NCBI GenBank assembly: GCA_002005505.1 | Contig: MVGU01001738.1 | Coordinates: forward strand, 1-48,959 | Length of the DNA stretch: 48,959 bases | Direction: 5' to 3' | DNA from: Botryococcus braunii | Taxonomy: Eukaryota; Chlorophyta; Trebouxiophyceae | Shown: piece by piece, positions 31,690-42,932 of the stretch | Layout of the letters: each line of letters begins with the position of its first letter | Position numbering within the stretch: the first letter of the stretch is position 1 | The notes under the pieces: model-generated | Database searches by the model: none | Seen by the model: only the letters and a program-made list of their open reading frames with translations | Told to the model about the DNA's origin: nothing | Translations under genes and position numbers: made by a program

Positions 31690-32340
31690 GGCAGGACGAG
31701 TTTTGCCTGAATCGTCCTGGAAAGTTCCTGGAAGAATCCCAAAAACATCCTGGATGTTGTAGGTGTTGAAATGGTACCGAGAAACCTGGAATGTTACTGA
31801 AAGTATGCCAGAAATATCCCAAGACATTTCCCAGTATGTTTTCAGGTCTATTACAGTACGTTTTTGGGATGGTTTCAGGACCATTTCGTACAGAAGTCCC
31901 GAAAATGATCTGAGCGGCACTGGGTACCTTCTAGGATGTCCTAGACAGCTATGTCCCGGTTCACGGAAGTCTGGAACATTTTCGGATCGTTTCCAGGACA
32001 TCCCGAGAGGTCCTAAGGAGAAGATCCTAGGATAGTTTTGTGATGTCCTTGGATCGTTTTCAGGATCTTTCTGGGATAAGTTCAAGTAAGATCCTAGGAT
32101 AGTTTTGTGATGTACTTGGATCGTTTTCAGGATCTTTCTGGGATAAGTTCAAGTAAGTCCCATGACCAGTATGGACAGACACCAGGTATTATGAGGGTGC
32201 TTTTTGGGATGGGTAAACGTTTTCCTGTACAGTTTATAGACAGAGATGTAACGTTTTCAAGACTATTCTGGGATAATCTCGTGCATGTTTCATATACGAA
32301 ATACATTTACATGACGGTAAGGAATTCAGTATGCATGTGG
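31690..32340. repeat. Degenerate dispersed repeat R, copy 1
   Basis: Non-coding DNA made of many diverged variants of short words such as TCCAGGAC, CCTGGAA, GGGATG and TTTTCAGGA. It includes a clean 67-bp tandem duplication at 32021..32087 and 32088..32154. Its left end (about 31700..31745) is the reverse complement of the right edge of the window near 48830..48955 (shared word CCAGGACGATTCAG). It abuts truncated gypsy C. The ends are uncertain. Confidence 0.6.
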
Positions 32341-34015
<1,675 letters not shown>

Positions 34016-35088
34016 GAGAGGGGGAGAGGGAGGTGGGGGGCAGAGCCTATGAAATGGGGATCGGAACATTAATGGTAAACAAGACATCACGGGAAATAGA
34101 ATGTGAAAATCATTCCTGCACTAAGATAGAGAGAGTCACTCAATAGTGTGTGTGTGTTGTATGTGAAAGTGAAGGTGTCATGAATTACCTCGTCCAACAA
34201 CTTCGTTTGCAGACCTTCGCTGCCTTTTGCTGTGCCTTGCAGGGCCTCTGTTTCTTTGCTGTGCTCTTTATTCTTGCCATGATTTGGTTTTGAATGCACG
34301 GATCCGGATGCTTTTCCTGCCTGTACACACCCCAACCTATTTACTGCTTTGATATGTATCCAGCGTTAAGAAATATTTGGGGGGGGGGGGGCGGGGAGTG
34401 TTTAGCACTCACAAGGGGACAGACAGCAAGGGCTTTTGGACATAAGGATGACTCATACTAAATTCATGTGCACATTATATGTTCTATAGTCACGATAGTC
34501 ACTATGAGTACAATTCAGCACAATGTACATAAACATGCTTGCCCGGGTATGTAGTTTGAAACTTCATTCTCATTTACACGAGAAGAAAAACAGTCTGAAT
34601 TGCAAGAATGACCACAGCAATATTGCAGCATATCAGGGTTGCAGGAGTCACCGGTGACCGCAAGCTTCTCCTTGGGGGGGGGGGGGTGAAGTTGCTTCCT
34701 TTAGCTCTTCCACCTCAGTGTCCGAGTCATCCTCAGTGGATTCTTCCTCCGATACGACATTCTTGTTGGACTCATCCACCCTCTTTCCAAAGAACTGCAC
34801 ACCAGGAGACCACCATGCATGGCCATCAACTTACATACATTGCACTTGCATATTACAGATATATGAATTCTTGTACACCCAACACCCCATGCAGAAAATG
34901 GGTAGTACCTTAGCTCCCCCTTCCTTGACAAAGGCGCCAGAGTACGTAGGATTTTGGGATGACGACATTATCGAAAGTCTGCGATCAAAGTGTGCACATG
35001 AGTTGCTGTAACCTTTGTTATTGCAGTACAGCCCAGAGTGTGAACTGCATAACGAGTATAAACATATTGTATGCAATCCTGAACCATG
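34016..35088 (-). other. Low-copy region with possible minus-strand exons
   Basis: No known family is visible. On the minus strand three stretches look exon-like. One is 34190..34322, open (AGKASGSVHSKPNHGKNKEH), flanked by TGTGTACAG and GTAATT. A second is about 34690..34790 (FFGKRVDESNKNVVSEEEST), preceded by GTGTGCAG. A third is about 34913..34985 (MSSSQNPTYSGAFVKEGGAK), followed by GTACTA. All encode charged low-complexity peptide. This could be a host gene tail or chance. G runs occur at 34379..34391 and 34674..34686. Confidence 0.25.
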
Positions 35089-35336
<248 letters not shown>

Positions 35337-35721
35337 AGATAAGGAATATGACTGTGCACGTGCTGCAGTAAAACTGGACCATGTACCTGGGTTATAGCTA
35401 AAACCATGCCCAGCTCCCCCTCCCCCAACCCCCACTGTGTATAAATAAAAAGAAAGAAAGAAAAAAACACACAAAATGTCCACTCCTGTGCCCTGGTCCC
35501 CCCCCCCCCCCATTTTCCCCCAAAGAAAGTAGTGTCTGCAAGCGACTTGCAGATAAACTGTCGCTGCCCCACCATCCAACTTACAATCACAGTATGCATC
35601 CTTGCGATACATATGTGGGCTACCGAAGAAGCAACTCATTTCATTGAAATACGTAAGAAAAAGTAGGCACAACATATGTCGTCATCTCTAAAATCAGTAC
35701 GGTCAGAAGTTCTCATCTTAC

Positions 35722-35946
35722 CTGTGAGCACCTCATTTGTTCCCGGCTGCATTCTTCCTGGTCTTCTTAGCTGGAGCACTCTCCACACACTGAGAACCTC
35801 GACAGCGCCCCTACGAGCACAACACCCTACCCATGTCTGCCATATATGCATTTGTGATGTCAGGGTAAGTGAACAGGCGTACATTTTGTAACTTACCTTA
35901 CATTTGTGGAGCTGCAGAGCCCTCAACAAGCCCCTGTGGCATCCTT
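35722..35946 (-). other. Possible exon remnants beside element F
   Basis: Two good 5' splice-site matches on the minus strand: AAG followed by GTAAGT (exon end 35897) and CAG followed by GTAAGA (exon end 35722). The first would end an open stretch LLRALQLHKCK that runs into the F repeat at 35950. The second could pair with an acceptor near 35790. With no recognisable protein this remains a guess. Confidence 0.2.
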
Positions 35947-35950
35947 CATT

Positions 35951-37298
35951 CAGGGTTCCGTGCCCAACGGTACCCCCACAAAATTTTTCGGTTAGTTAGC
36001 GAGATTCAGTCGGGCTGCGGGGTTATAAATGTAGGTTCGAATCGATTGGTCGGATCGCCACCCGGGTTTGTGAGGCCCCGGGACCTAGCACTTGGGAGGG
36101 ACTTACTGGACTGCTCACGGTCTTGCGACCGGTCTTTCGGACGATAACCGGAGGCTGGCTCCGATCGCGGTTAGGCTAGCACGGCTCTGACTGGTGGGGC
36201 TGGACTCGTGCTGGGCCTTGTGGTTAAAGTGTTATTAGATTACTATCGGTTTTCTTAAAAGGTTTCTGTTCTCCAGGATGTGTGTTTTCTTCCTATTGTG
36301 TTTTCTTGAAGTTCATCGGGGTCTTCCGGATCAGGGTTTAGGCGGCTTACGGCTACGTCGCGGCGATTGCTCAGATGTTTCTCTGCTGTTGTGAGGACCT
36401 AGAATATGAGTATTTCGAAGTCTCTGTGGGGTCGGATGGTGGTGTGCGTTTGATCTCGTGGTGAGGCTTGTGAGGCCGTGTATGGTGTAAGTTTGTCGTC
36501 TTACTAACAAGGGTATTGTTCTACTCACGTTTATCTTTCAACTTGACAGGTTAATTATGACTATATTATTTCACATTCAGTAGGAATTTGGGTGTTACCA
36601 GGCAAATTAACGGTTATCACCGGGACGAGCAATGGCCTAACTCGGCAAGTCAGTGGTGTCACAAAAAGTACTATTATACTGCAAGTGATGTGTTTCAGAA
36701 ACAATTCCAAATAACAGGTCAAACAATCAACATCCCTATTTCGCCGGGGGCCGCGGACAGACACGGAGTTGGGGCGCTATGCTTTACACGCAACTTTCCG
36801 AATTATACTGTTGCTTGTGGGCCGGAGGCTGAGCCCCTAATATACACTCCCCTCTAGTAATACGTACAGCTTCCCAAGCCGTATTAACACATGCCCTCAC
36901 ATGATCAAGGGCGGCTAAAACACTGCCAACCCATCGATCAGCGGACGGCTAAAAGTCAAAGTTCCTCGTGCCGAACTGCATGGCACCTACCGAGTACCAA
37001 AGTCTCCGCGAACATTCAATTCCAACCGTTGCTTCGAATGAAAGCACCGGAATACACAATTTTGCCCTTAGGACCTAAATCAGGGACAAATACCCCAGTC
37101 CAGGTACAAAAGGGTAAAGACAGGCGCCATTTGTCCACGACTTTATGAAACGTCAAATAAGAGCCATAATAAAAGCTGTACAAGTCCGATTGAGGGTCGT
37201 TTACTAATCACTTTTGTGGCTACGCCAAATACACACATTGTCAGTTTAAATCAATCGGATGGCCACCAATGTACACGGTCACACTCCAGTTCACGACA
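35951..37298 (-). repeat. Left terminal direct repeat (3' LTR) of F
   Basis: 1348 bp, near-identical to 44274..46847 once the insertion there is removed. It has a 35-bp segment (near 36910..36945) missing from the other copy. The minus-strand start is TGTCGTGAAC. A 12-bp direct repeat TGTGGCATCCTT flanks it at 35935..35946 and 37301..37312. It contains a pol III B-box-like word GGTTCGAATC but no tRNA fold. Confidence 0.88.
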
Positions 37299-38490
37299 TA
37301 TGTGGCATCCTTTCCCCCCCCTTAAAGGAGAGAAAGTCTGGAACGACTTTCGAGAGTGTTTGTCGAGAGGACTAAAGAGCATAAAGTACAATGCCTATGA
37401 CATAAGGTACAAATAGTACGGGTATTCAATTCTGTCTTGTACTCGCGCATGTAGGAATTCTTTCCTCCTCTAAGGGTTGGTCTTACTAATATCTTCGTGA
37501 TATCATAATGTATTGAACTTAATATAATTTACTGAATAAGGTACAACATGTACTGCATCAAGTGTACTGCCTATGGTCATCAAGGGATGCCCATTTTACA
37601 CCACCAGAGTTCGAATGCATCAGATTGCTTCCACCTTGAAGGTGTACATGTCTGATAAAAGCAAGTTTCTCGGGACCAGAGCCGGTGTGACATCCTTCTC
37701 CATCTTTGGGCTTCCAAACCCTCCAAATTCAATTGGTCCAGCCAGATTATTGCTCGGATGCGCCGAGGTATTGCATGTTCCTTGTTAAGATATCCATGAT
37801 AGTAGAACGACTCCAATTGTGTCGGCTGCATGCGGCACGCTTGGTCTTTGCTCATTGTTCCTTGAACAGCTCCTTGTACTTCGTCCTTGCCGCAAGGTAC
37901 TTTGTAGGTATCGTTGTCCATTGCTGCGCGTTGGGAAGGTGATTCATAATGCACCACCGCCTTTGCGGCATCACCGTTGTTCATCGGGGACCCTTGGCCC
38001 ATGAGTATAGATGCGCGGGGCTGAATTGCTCTTCGCTTACATATGCCATCCAATTCCAAACTCCAACATTCCCTCAAGATACTGCTTTGGCTCAAGTCCT
38101 TTGAAGCAAGCTTCTTCTCATTCACGGTCTTTCTTCGTAGGAAGGATGCGACCTTCAGCACTCTACCGGTAGTGGTATAACTTACTTTAAACATTTTCAA
38201 TGCGTGCAATACTATTCCTTTTCTAATTATTTCCTTTAGTCCTTTTAGTGGTGGCTGGGATGGTACTTCCCAACGGTGGGTATTGATTCCCTCCAGGTCT
38301 TTCCTTTAGAATTTTGGGAAACAAGCGTGCTGCCGTCGTAGTACTCCTTAACAATGTCAAGTCGGCCCTCGTACCATGGTACGGTCCTTGGGCCAAATCC
38401 TCTGGTGGCCTTTCGTACAAGTGGCGAGTTGCGGGTCTTTCATTCAATAGGGAATTCTTTGGCGGCAAAATAGTAGTTCTGGGCCCGGCG
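37299..38490 (-). pseudogene. F 3' region, degenerate, integrase not recognised
   Basis: About 1.2 kb between the PHD ORF and the LTR. A 209-codon open frame (37580..38209, minus) has no similarity I recognise. Immediately after the PHD ORF another frame reads RIARRAQNYYFAAKEFPIE, later GRLDIVKEYYDGSTL. This resembles the linker that precedes an integrase zinc finger. I see no HHCC or DDE signature, so the integrase is deleted, highly diverged or frame-scrambled. Confidence 0.4.
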
Positions 38491-38492
38491 TG

Positions 38493-39497
38493 CTATTCGC
38501 TAGCATCCTTGCGGCTTGTCCCAGGTCGGTGTCGTTTGTCGGCGGCTAGGTAGTCAAGTACTTCTTCATCGTCCACAATGTCACGAGAGGGGACGGCATC
38601 CGCAATCTGATCACATAAAGGGCATAGCCAGGGTCCCCTGGGTACCCGGGCCATTGCAGGCTCCAAACAGTCGATGTGGTATCCGTGGTTGCAGAGGTCA
38701 CATAGTAACATGGTCTCCTCATCATCTCTTCCCGTGCATACTTGGCATGGTACATCTTCCATAAGCGGCGGTCTGTCAATACGCGTACGCGGTGTAGTCA
38801 TAGGTTCTTGGCTGGCCAGGGCGGCAGAACGGCCAGATAAAGTCTCCGTAGGCGGTGGCAGGTCATAAATCTGTGTTGGTTCAATTCTCATCTCCGGAAG
38901 ACGGTCCCTGGAAGGGGGTGCATCATTCTCCAGGGTCGTCATGCGGCGTAGGGTCGGTGAAGTTATTATCTCTCCGCGCTGAGTGGTATCGTAGGCGGGT
39001 GGCCGGTAAGGTTGATCCAGGTCCATTGTGTCTTCAGCGGGCGGCATATTTTCTTTGTCAAGGGTCATAGTAAAGCAGCAGTGCATATGGTTCCCCTCAA
39101 TATTTTCCTCTTCTGGCGGCGGCGGCGGCTCTTCACTGTAGTCTTCCTCAGGGGGCAGCAGTAGGCGTAGACGAGAAAGGCAGTCCACATTCCCATGCAA
39201 GGTCCCCGAGCGGTGCTGGATGTCAAAGTCATATTCTTGTAGTTCGATGGCGTATCGTGCTAGTTTGCCGGACAAGTTGCGTGTGGTGAGTAACCACTTC
39301 AAAGCTTTGTGGTCTGTTACTATAGTAAATTGAACTCCATAGAGGTAGGGGCGGAATAGCTTTACGGCCCACACTATGGCAAGCAGCTCCCCATCCGTTG
39401 GAGAGTAGTTGAGCTCTGCTCCTTGTAAAGTTTTGCTGGCGTATGCGATCACATGGTCACCATCCTCGAGCTCCTGGCCCAGAATGGCGGCGGCGGC
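38493..39497 (-). CDS. F RNase H plus PHD finger segment of Pol
   Basis: Continuation of F Pol after a TGA at 39498..39500. RNase H comes first: HVIAYASKTLQGAELNYSPT, DGELLAIVWAVKLFRPYL and TDHKALKWLL. A ~130-residue Glu/Pro-rich spacer follows, then a C4HC3 PHD finger at 38613..38747. All eight zinc ligands are visible: CQVC, LLCDLC, NHGYHIDC and WLCPLC, with the conserved Trp two residues before the last pair. PHD fingers usually read histone H3 tails. Here it sits between RNase H and the integrase position, a place where chromoviruses have no reader. The ORF ends with TAG next to a degenerate region. Confidence 0.88.
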   Translation of the reverse strand, partial: AAAAILGQELEDGDHVIAYASKTLQGAELNYSPTDGELLAIVWAVKLFRPYLYGVQFTIVTDHKALKWLLTTRNLSGKLARYAIELQEYDFDIQHRSGTLHGNVDCLSRLRLLLPPEEDYSEEPPPPPEEENIEGNHMHCCFTMTLDKENMPPAEDTMDLDQPYRPPAYDTTQRGEIITSPTLRRMTTLENDAPPSRDRLPEMRIEPTQIYDLPPPTETLSGRSAALASQEPMTTPRTRIDRPPLMEDVPCQVCTGRDDEETMLLCDLCNHGYHIDCLEPAMARVPRGPWLCPLCDQIADAVPSRDIVDDEEVLDYLAADKRHRPGTSRKDASE

Positions 39498-39725
39498 TCA
39501 GGGCTGCCAATCAGTGTATAGGGTGAATTTCTTGCTGAAGTTGGGATATCGTAGAAGCGGCGCATCCACTAGCATAGCCTTGATGGCTTCAAAAGCGGCT
39601 TGGCAGTCAGTGGTCCAGTTGAAAACAGTCCCCTTTTTTGTGAGCCGCGTCAAAGGGGCAGATATGGCGGCCATGTTGTGCAGAAATCTCCTGTAGTAGT
39701 TTGCAAGTCCCAAAAAGGACCTGAC
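39498..39725 (-). pseudogene. F RT connection region between two stops
   Basis: In-frame segment between TAA (39726..39728) and TGA (39498..39500): VRSFLGLANYYRRFLHNMAA, LTRLTKKGTVFNWT, then FTLYTDWQP. This is the normal RT-to-RNase H junction of Ty3/gypsy. The frame is unchanged across both stops, so they are point nonsense mutations. Confidence 0.9.
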
Positions 39726-42700
39726 TTAGGTCACGTTCTTTGGCGGTGCTGCGTTGAGAACTGCCTCAACCTTGGAAGGGTTGGGCTTTATGCCTTGGGG
39801 CGTAATAATGTATCCTAAGTACAACACTTGACTGCAACATAACTCACACTTGGCTGGGTTGGCTCTAAAGCCCACCGCACGGAAGCGTTCAAGCACTAAT
39901 TTCAAATGAGTGAGGTGGTCCTCAAATGTGCGGCTGTATACCAAACAATCATCTAAATAAATGACACAACACTTGCCTATTAAGTCGTGCAATTGAGTGT
40001 TAACAAATCTCTGAAGCGTAGCTGGGGCGTTACGCAAGCCGAACGGCATTGATACAAACTCGAATAAACCTTCTTTGGTGGTAAAAGCGGTCTTTGCACG
40101 GTCCTCTGGGGCTACTGGTATCAACCAAAAGGCTGATTTGCAGTCAATCTTACTTAAATACTCCACCCCCTGACCTAAGGAATCTAGGGTCTCGTCTATC
40201 CTAGGCATGGGGTAGTTGTCACGTCTGGTAACTGCATTTAATGGACGGTAGTCAATACAAAACCGGACAGAGCCATCCGGCTTGCCTACTAACACAGGCG
40301 AACTAGACCAAGGAGAGCTGGAAGGCACTATCACTCCAGCCTCTAGCATTTTGTGAACTTCTTCCTCGATCACCTGATCCTCCGAACGGGACAAGCAATA
40401 AGGGCGTGTTTTAATGGGGACCGCATCCCCAGTGTCTATGCGGTGGTGCATCAAGGTGGTTCTTTCTTGTACTATACCTGGGGTAAATACATCCTTGTAC
40501 TCATGTACTAATCTCTCAATCTCTTGTTCTCTCATAGGACCCAATTTTCGCATCCCGGTGGTGATTTTTAACATGGGATCGGGGTCCTGTTTCATCTTTT
40601 CAGTATTTATTATCTCTCTCAACTTCTGCATACCAGGATCTTCCTTCCTAAGGGAGGTGGGGACACGAACAATTATGACTGGCCATCTGGTAGGGCCATA
40701 ACGACGTCGCGGACCTGCAGGGTCCTCTCCCGGGGCTGTGAAAAGCTGCACACCAGGAGGGTATTGTTTGATGATCTCAAATTGCTCCATTACTGTAGGA
40801 AACCAAGGGGCAGAAGGCCACCATGGTAGCACAAGTACTGCACTAGTGGTAAAGGGACTACTGGTGAAACACGCGAGACAGTGATTCACAACTCTGTCAA
40901 TTATCGAAAAAGGTGGGTTGCAATATATACTCAAATGGGTCCAGCTCTGCTGTAAACAATCGTCCTCAGTGGACCAATACAAAGGTAACTGAGAGTTGTG
41001 ACCTTGGAGATCACAACATGCGTCGAGGTCAAAAGGACCCCACTGTGTTTCAATTTCTCTAAAAATATTAGTTTCTAACATCCAATCTTGAGTCATGTAG
41101 GGATGGGCTGCTAACTCAAGCTCTCGACCCTCGTTGCTTACTGTCGCCATATAAATCTCAATCTCACTTTCGGAAGAGAAAGCCTCATGCTCCTCCGAAT
41201 ACTCTTCCTCCTCATCGGAGGGTTCAGTACTAGGAATTTCTCCCTCACTCCCGGAATAAAGGTCTGTTTCTTCCTGGGATTCTTCTGACAGATCGTTCTC
41301 AATGTTTATAATTTCGTTCGGTAGGCCGGGTACCCCCGGTACCCCTGGGTCGGCGGGATGACCCGCGGGACCATCGATTTCTATTCCTGGGACTCTCGCG
41401 ACGCAAAATCGGTTGCAGCTTTTACTGGCAGGCATGACAGTGATGGGAACTCTCCCCATAATTTGTGGTTCTATTCGAAAAGACATCTCTTGCTTGGCGA
41501 AGCTTATCTCGGCGTGAGCCTGAGTAAGCCAATCTGTTCCAAGAAGTACATCATAAGAAGTCGCTCCACTAACAAATACGTCCATTGGTATTACTAAGCC
41601 CTCAACTCCTACAGGAAGCTTGCGAATAATGCCCCAAGGAGTGGACATTTTCCCATCTGCACACGAGTATCTAAGACGTGAAGGCTCAATCTGATCAATT
41701 AAATTTAACTGTCGTGCGGCTGATTGTGAAATCATTGTGTTTGTGGCACCAGTATCAATGATGCCATCCTCAAATACTAAGTCATTGATGATTATAGGTA
41801 CGGTGGCAACAGTAGTGTTCACCGGATTCCTTTGCAGGTTTGATTGTGGCATTTGCGTTGAAGGTGACTCCTCGTTGTCAGTCCTGCTAGTTGAGGTGGT
41901 CCCTCCAGAAACGTAGATAACTTCCGCATTGGTAGCTCTCGCTGGCGGCGGGTCTCGCTGTCTGTTACGCAGAAATTCCTCACGGGACTCCTTTAGCTCC
42001 TTGATTGACTTGTTGAACTCCTCCTCGCTGATGTGGTTCAGGTAGGTTTGTACGGTGAGCTTCATGGGAAGCCCTTTAATCTGCTGAATGGGTTCTGCCG
42101 TAGCTGGTGCGATGGCCACTGGTCTCCTGTAGGCGGCGGGACGTGCGGCATTAGGTAGGGGAGGCAATCCTCCAAGGTCCACGTGTGGACGCGCTGCTGG
42201 CTCCCTTGCAGGTGCAGGCGGGGGTGCTGCTGGTGTTGTAGGTTCTACTGGTTGTCTCTGAGCTGGTGCAGGCCGAGGGGCGGCAGGCCTTGGTATGTTT
42301 CTTGGGTCAACTGTAGTGTCCTCCAGATTGTTGGGGCGGCGCCGAAGCAGCGGTTGGTTTGCTTCAGGTGGACTTTCTGCTGGCCTCTTAGTGGCATATA
42401 TAGGATACACGGGAAAAGGATCCGTAAATCCATCATACATTATTGTGGCGTGCTCCGGGGGCGGTTGCTCGGGTTGCTGTTCATGCTCCACAAACTTGGT
42501 GAAGTTGGCTGTGGGCTGTCGCTGTAGTTCTGCGATTTGAATTCGTAGTCTCTCCATCTCCCTTGTGAGGGTGTCAATGTCATTAATTGGGGGTGGCGCA
42601 GGTGCCTCCCTTGGTGGGTTGATTGGAGCAATATGTCTAGGCGGTACTGCTGGTTGCGGCTGGTTGCGTCGCTCCGGAAAGTCTCGCTGACGCTGCCAAT

Positions 42701-42932
42701 TTCTGTTGTCTCTATTGTTCTCTCTCTGATATTGCTGCGGCGGCGGGCGTGCTGCACGCTGATCCACATTGTCATCGGTGCGGCGATTCCATTGATCCAT
42801 CCTCTCGCGCACCGGCACTTGTATGTTCTGGCTTGAATACATGCCCCCTAAAGGCGCGTGTCCAAATGTTTGTTCATAATCAGCTGCCAATTTTATAATG
42901 TCGGCTAACGCTCCTTTGCCGGGGTAGGTCAT
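39726..42932 (-). CDS. F Gag tail, protease, Dam-like methyltransferase and RT
   Basis: 1068 residues. The first ~60 continue the Gag domain, followed by a long Pro/Gln/Arg-rich spacer with no CCHC knuckle. The retropepsin is at ~385-480 (DTGA at 393-396, VLLGTDWL). A short collagen-like GVPGVPGLP and an acidic run come next. A Dam-like segment at ~615-750 has DWMLETNIFREIE, FDLDACCD (~634-641), SQLPLYWSTEDDCLQQSW, YCNPPFS (NPPF 672-675) and VLVLPWWPSAPWF. RT follows: VGKPDGSVRFCIDYRPLN, PFGLRNAPATLQRF and YLDD at ~991. The methyltransferase segment resembles the phage Dam family (PF05869), also known from DIRS retroelements. Activity is unproven. Confidence 0.88.
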   Translation of the reverse strand: MTYPGKGALADIIKLAADYEQTFGHAPLGGMYSSQNIQVPVRERMDQWNRRTDDNVDQRAARPPPQQYQRENNRDNRNWQRQRDFPERRNQPQPAVPPRHIAPINPPREAPAPPPINDIDTLTREMERLRIQIAELQRQPTANFTKFVEHEQQPEQPPPEHATIMYDGFTDPFPVYPIYATKRPAESPPEANQPLLRRRPNNLEDTTVDPRNIPRPAAPRPAPAQRQPVEPTTPAAPPPAPAREPAARPHVDLGGLPPLPNAARPAAYRRPVAIAPATAEPIQQIKGLPMKLTVQTYLNHISEEEFNKSIKELKESREEFLRNRQRDPPPARATNAEVIYVSGGTTSTSRTDNEESPSTQMPQSNLQRNPVNTTVATVPIIINDLVFEDGIIDTGATNTMISQSAARQLNLIDQIEPSRLRYSCADGKMSTPWGIIRKLPVGVEGLVIPMDVFVSGATSYDVLLGTDWLTQAHAEISFAKQEMSFRIEPQIMGRVPITVMPASKSCNRFCVARVPGIEIDGPAGHPADPGVPGVPGLPNEIINIENDLSEESQEETDLYSGSEGEIPSTEPSDEEEEYSEEHEAFSSESEIEIYMATVSNEGRELELAAHPYMTQDWMLETNIFREIETQWGPFDLDACCDLQGHNSQLPLYWSTEDDCLQQSWTHLSIYCNPPFSIIDRVVNHCLACFTSSPFTTSAVLVLPWWPSAPWFPTVMEQFEIIKQYPPGVQLFTAPGEDPAGPRRRYGPTRWPVIIVRVPTSLRKEDPGMQKLREIINTEKMKQDPDPMLKITTGMRKLGPMREQEIERLVHEYKDVFTPGIVQERTTLMHHRIDTGDAVPIKTRPYCLSRSEDQVIEEEVHKMLEAGVIVPSSSPWSSSPVLVGKPDGSVRFCIDYRPLNAVTRRDNYPMPRIDETLDSLGQGVEYLSKIDCKSAFWLIPVAPEDRAKTAFTTKEGLFEFVSMPFGLRNAPATLQRFVNTQLHDLIGKCCVIYLDDCLVYSRTFEDHLTHLKLVLERFRAVGFRANPAKCELCCSQVLYLGYIITPQGIKPNPSKVEAVLNAAPPKNVT

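Noticed and set aside
36030..36045. A pol III gene or SINE in the F LTR, from the B-box-like GGTTCGAATC
   Set aside because: The A-box is poor, the T-arm does not pair, and both LTR copies carry it as part of a much longer repeat.
39726..42932. Calling element F a DIRS element because of its Dam-like segment
   Set aside because: It has an aspartic protease and direct terminal repeats, RT and RNase H of Ty3 type, and I see no tyrosine recombinase.
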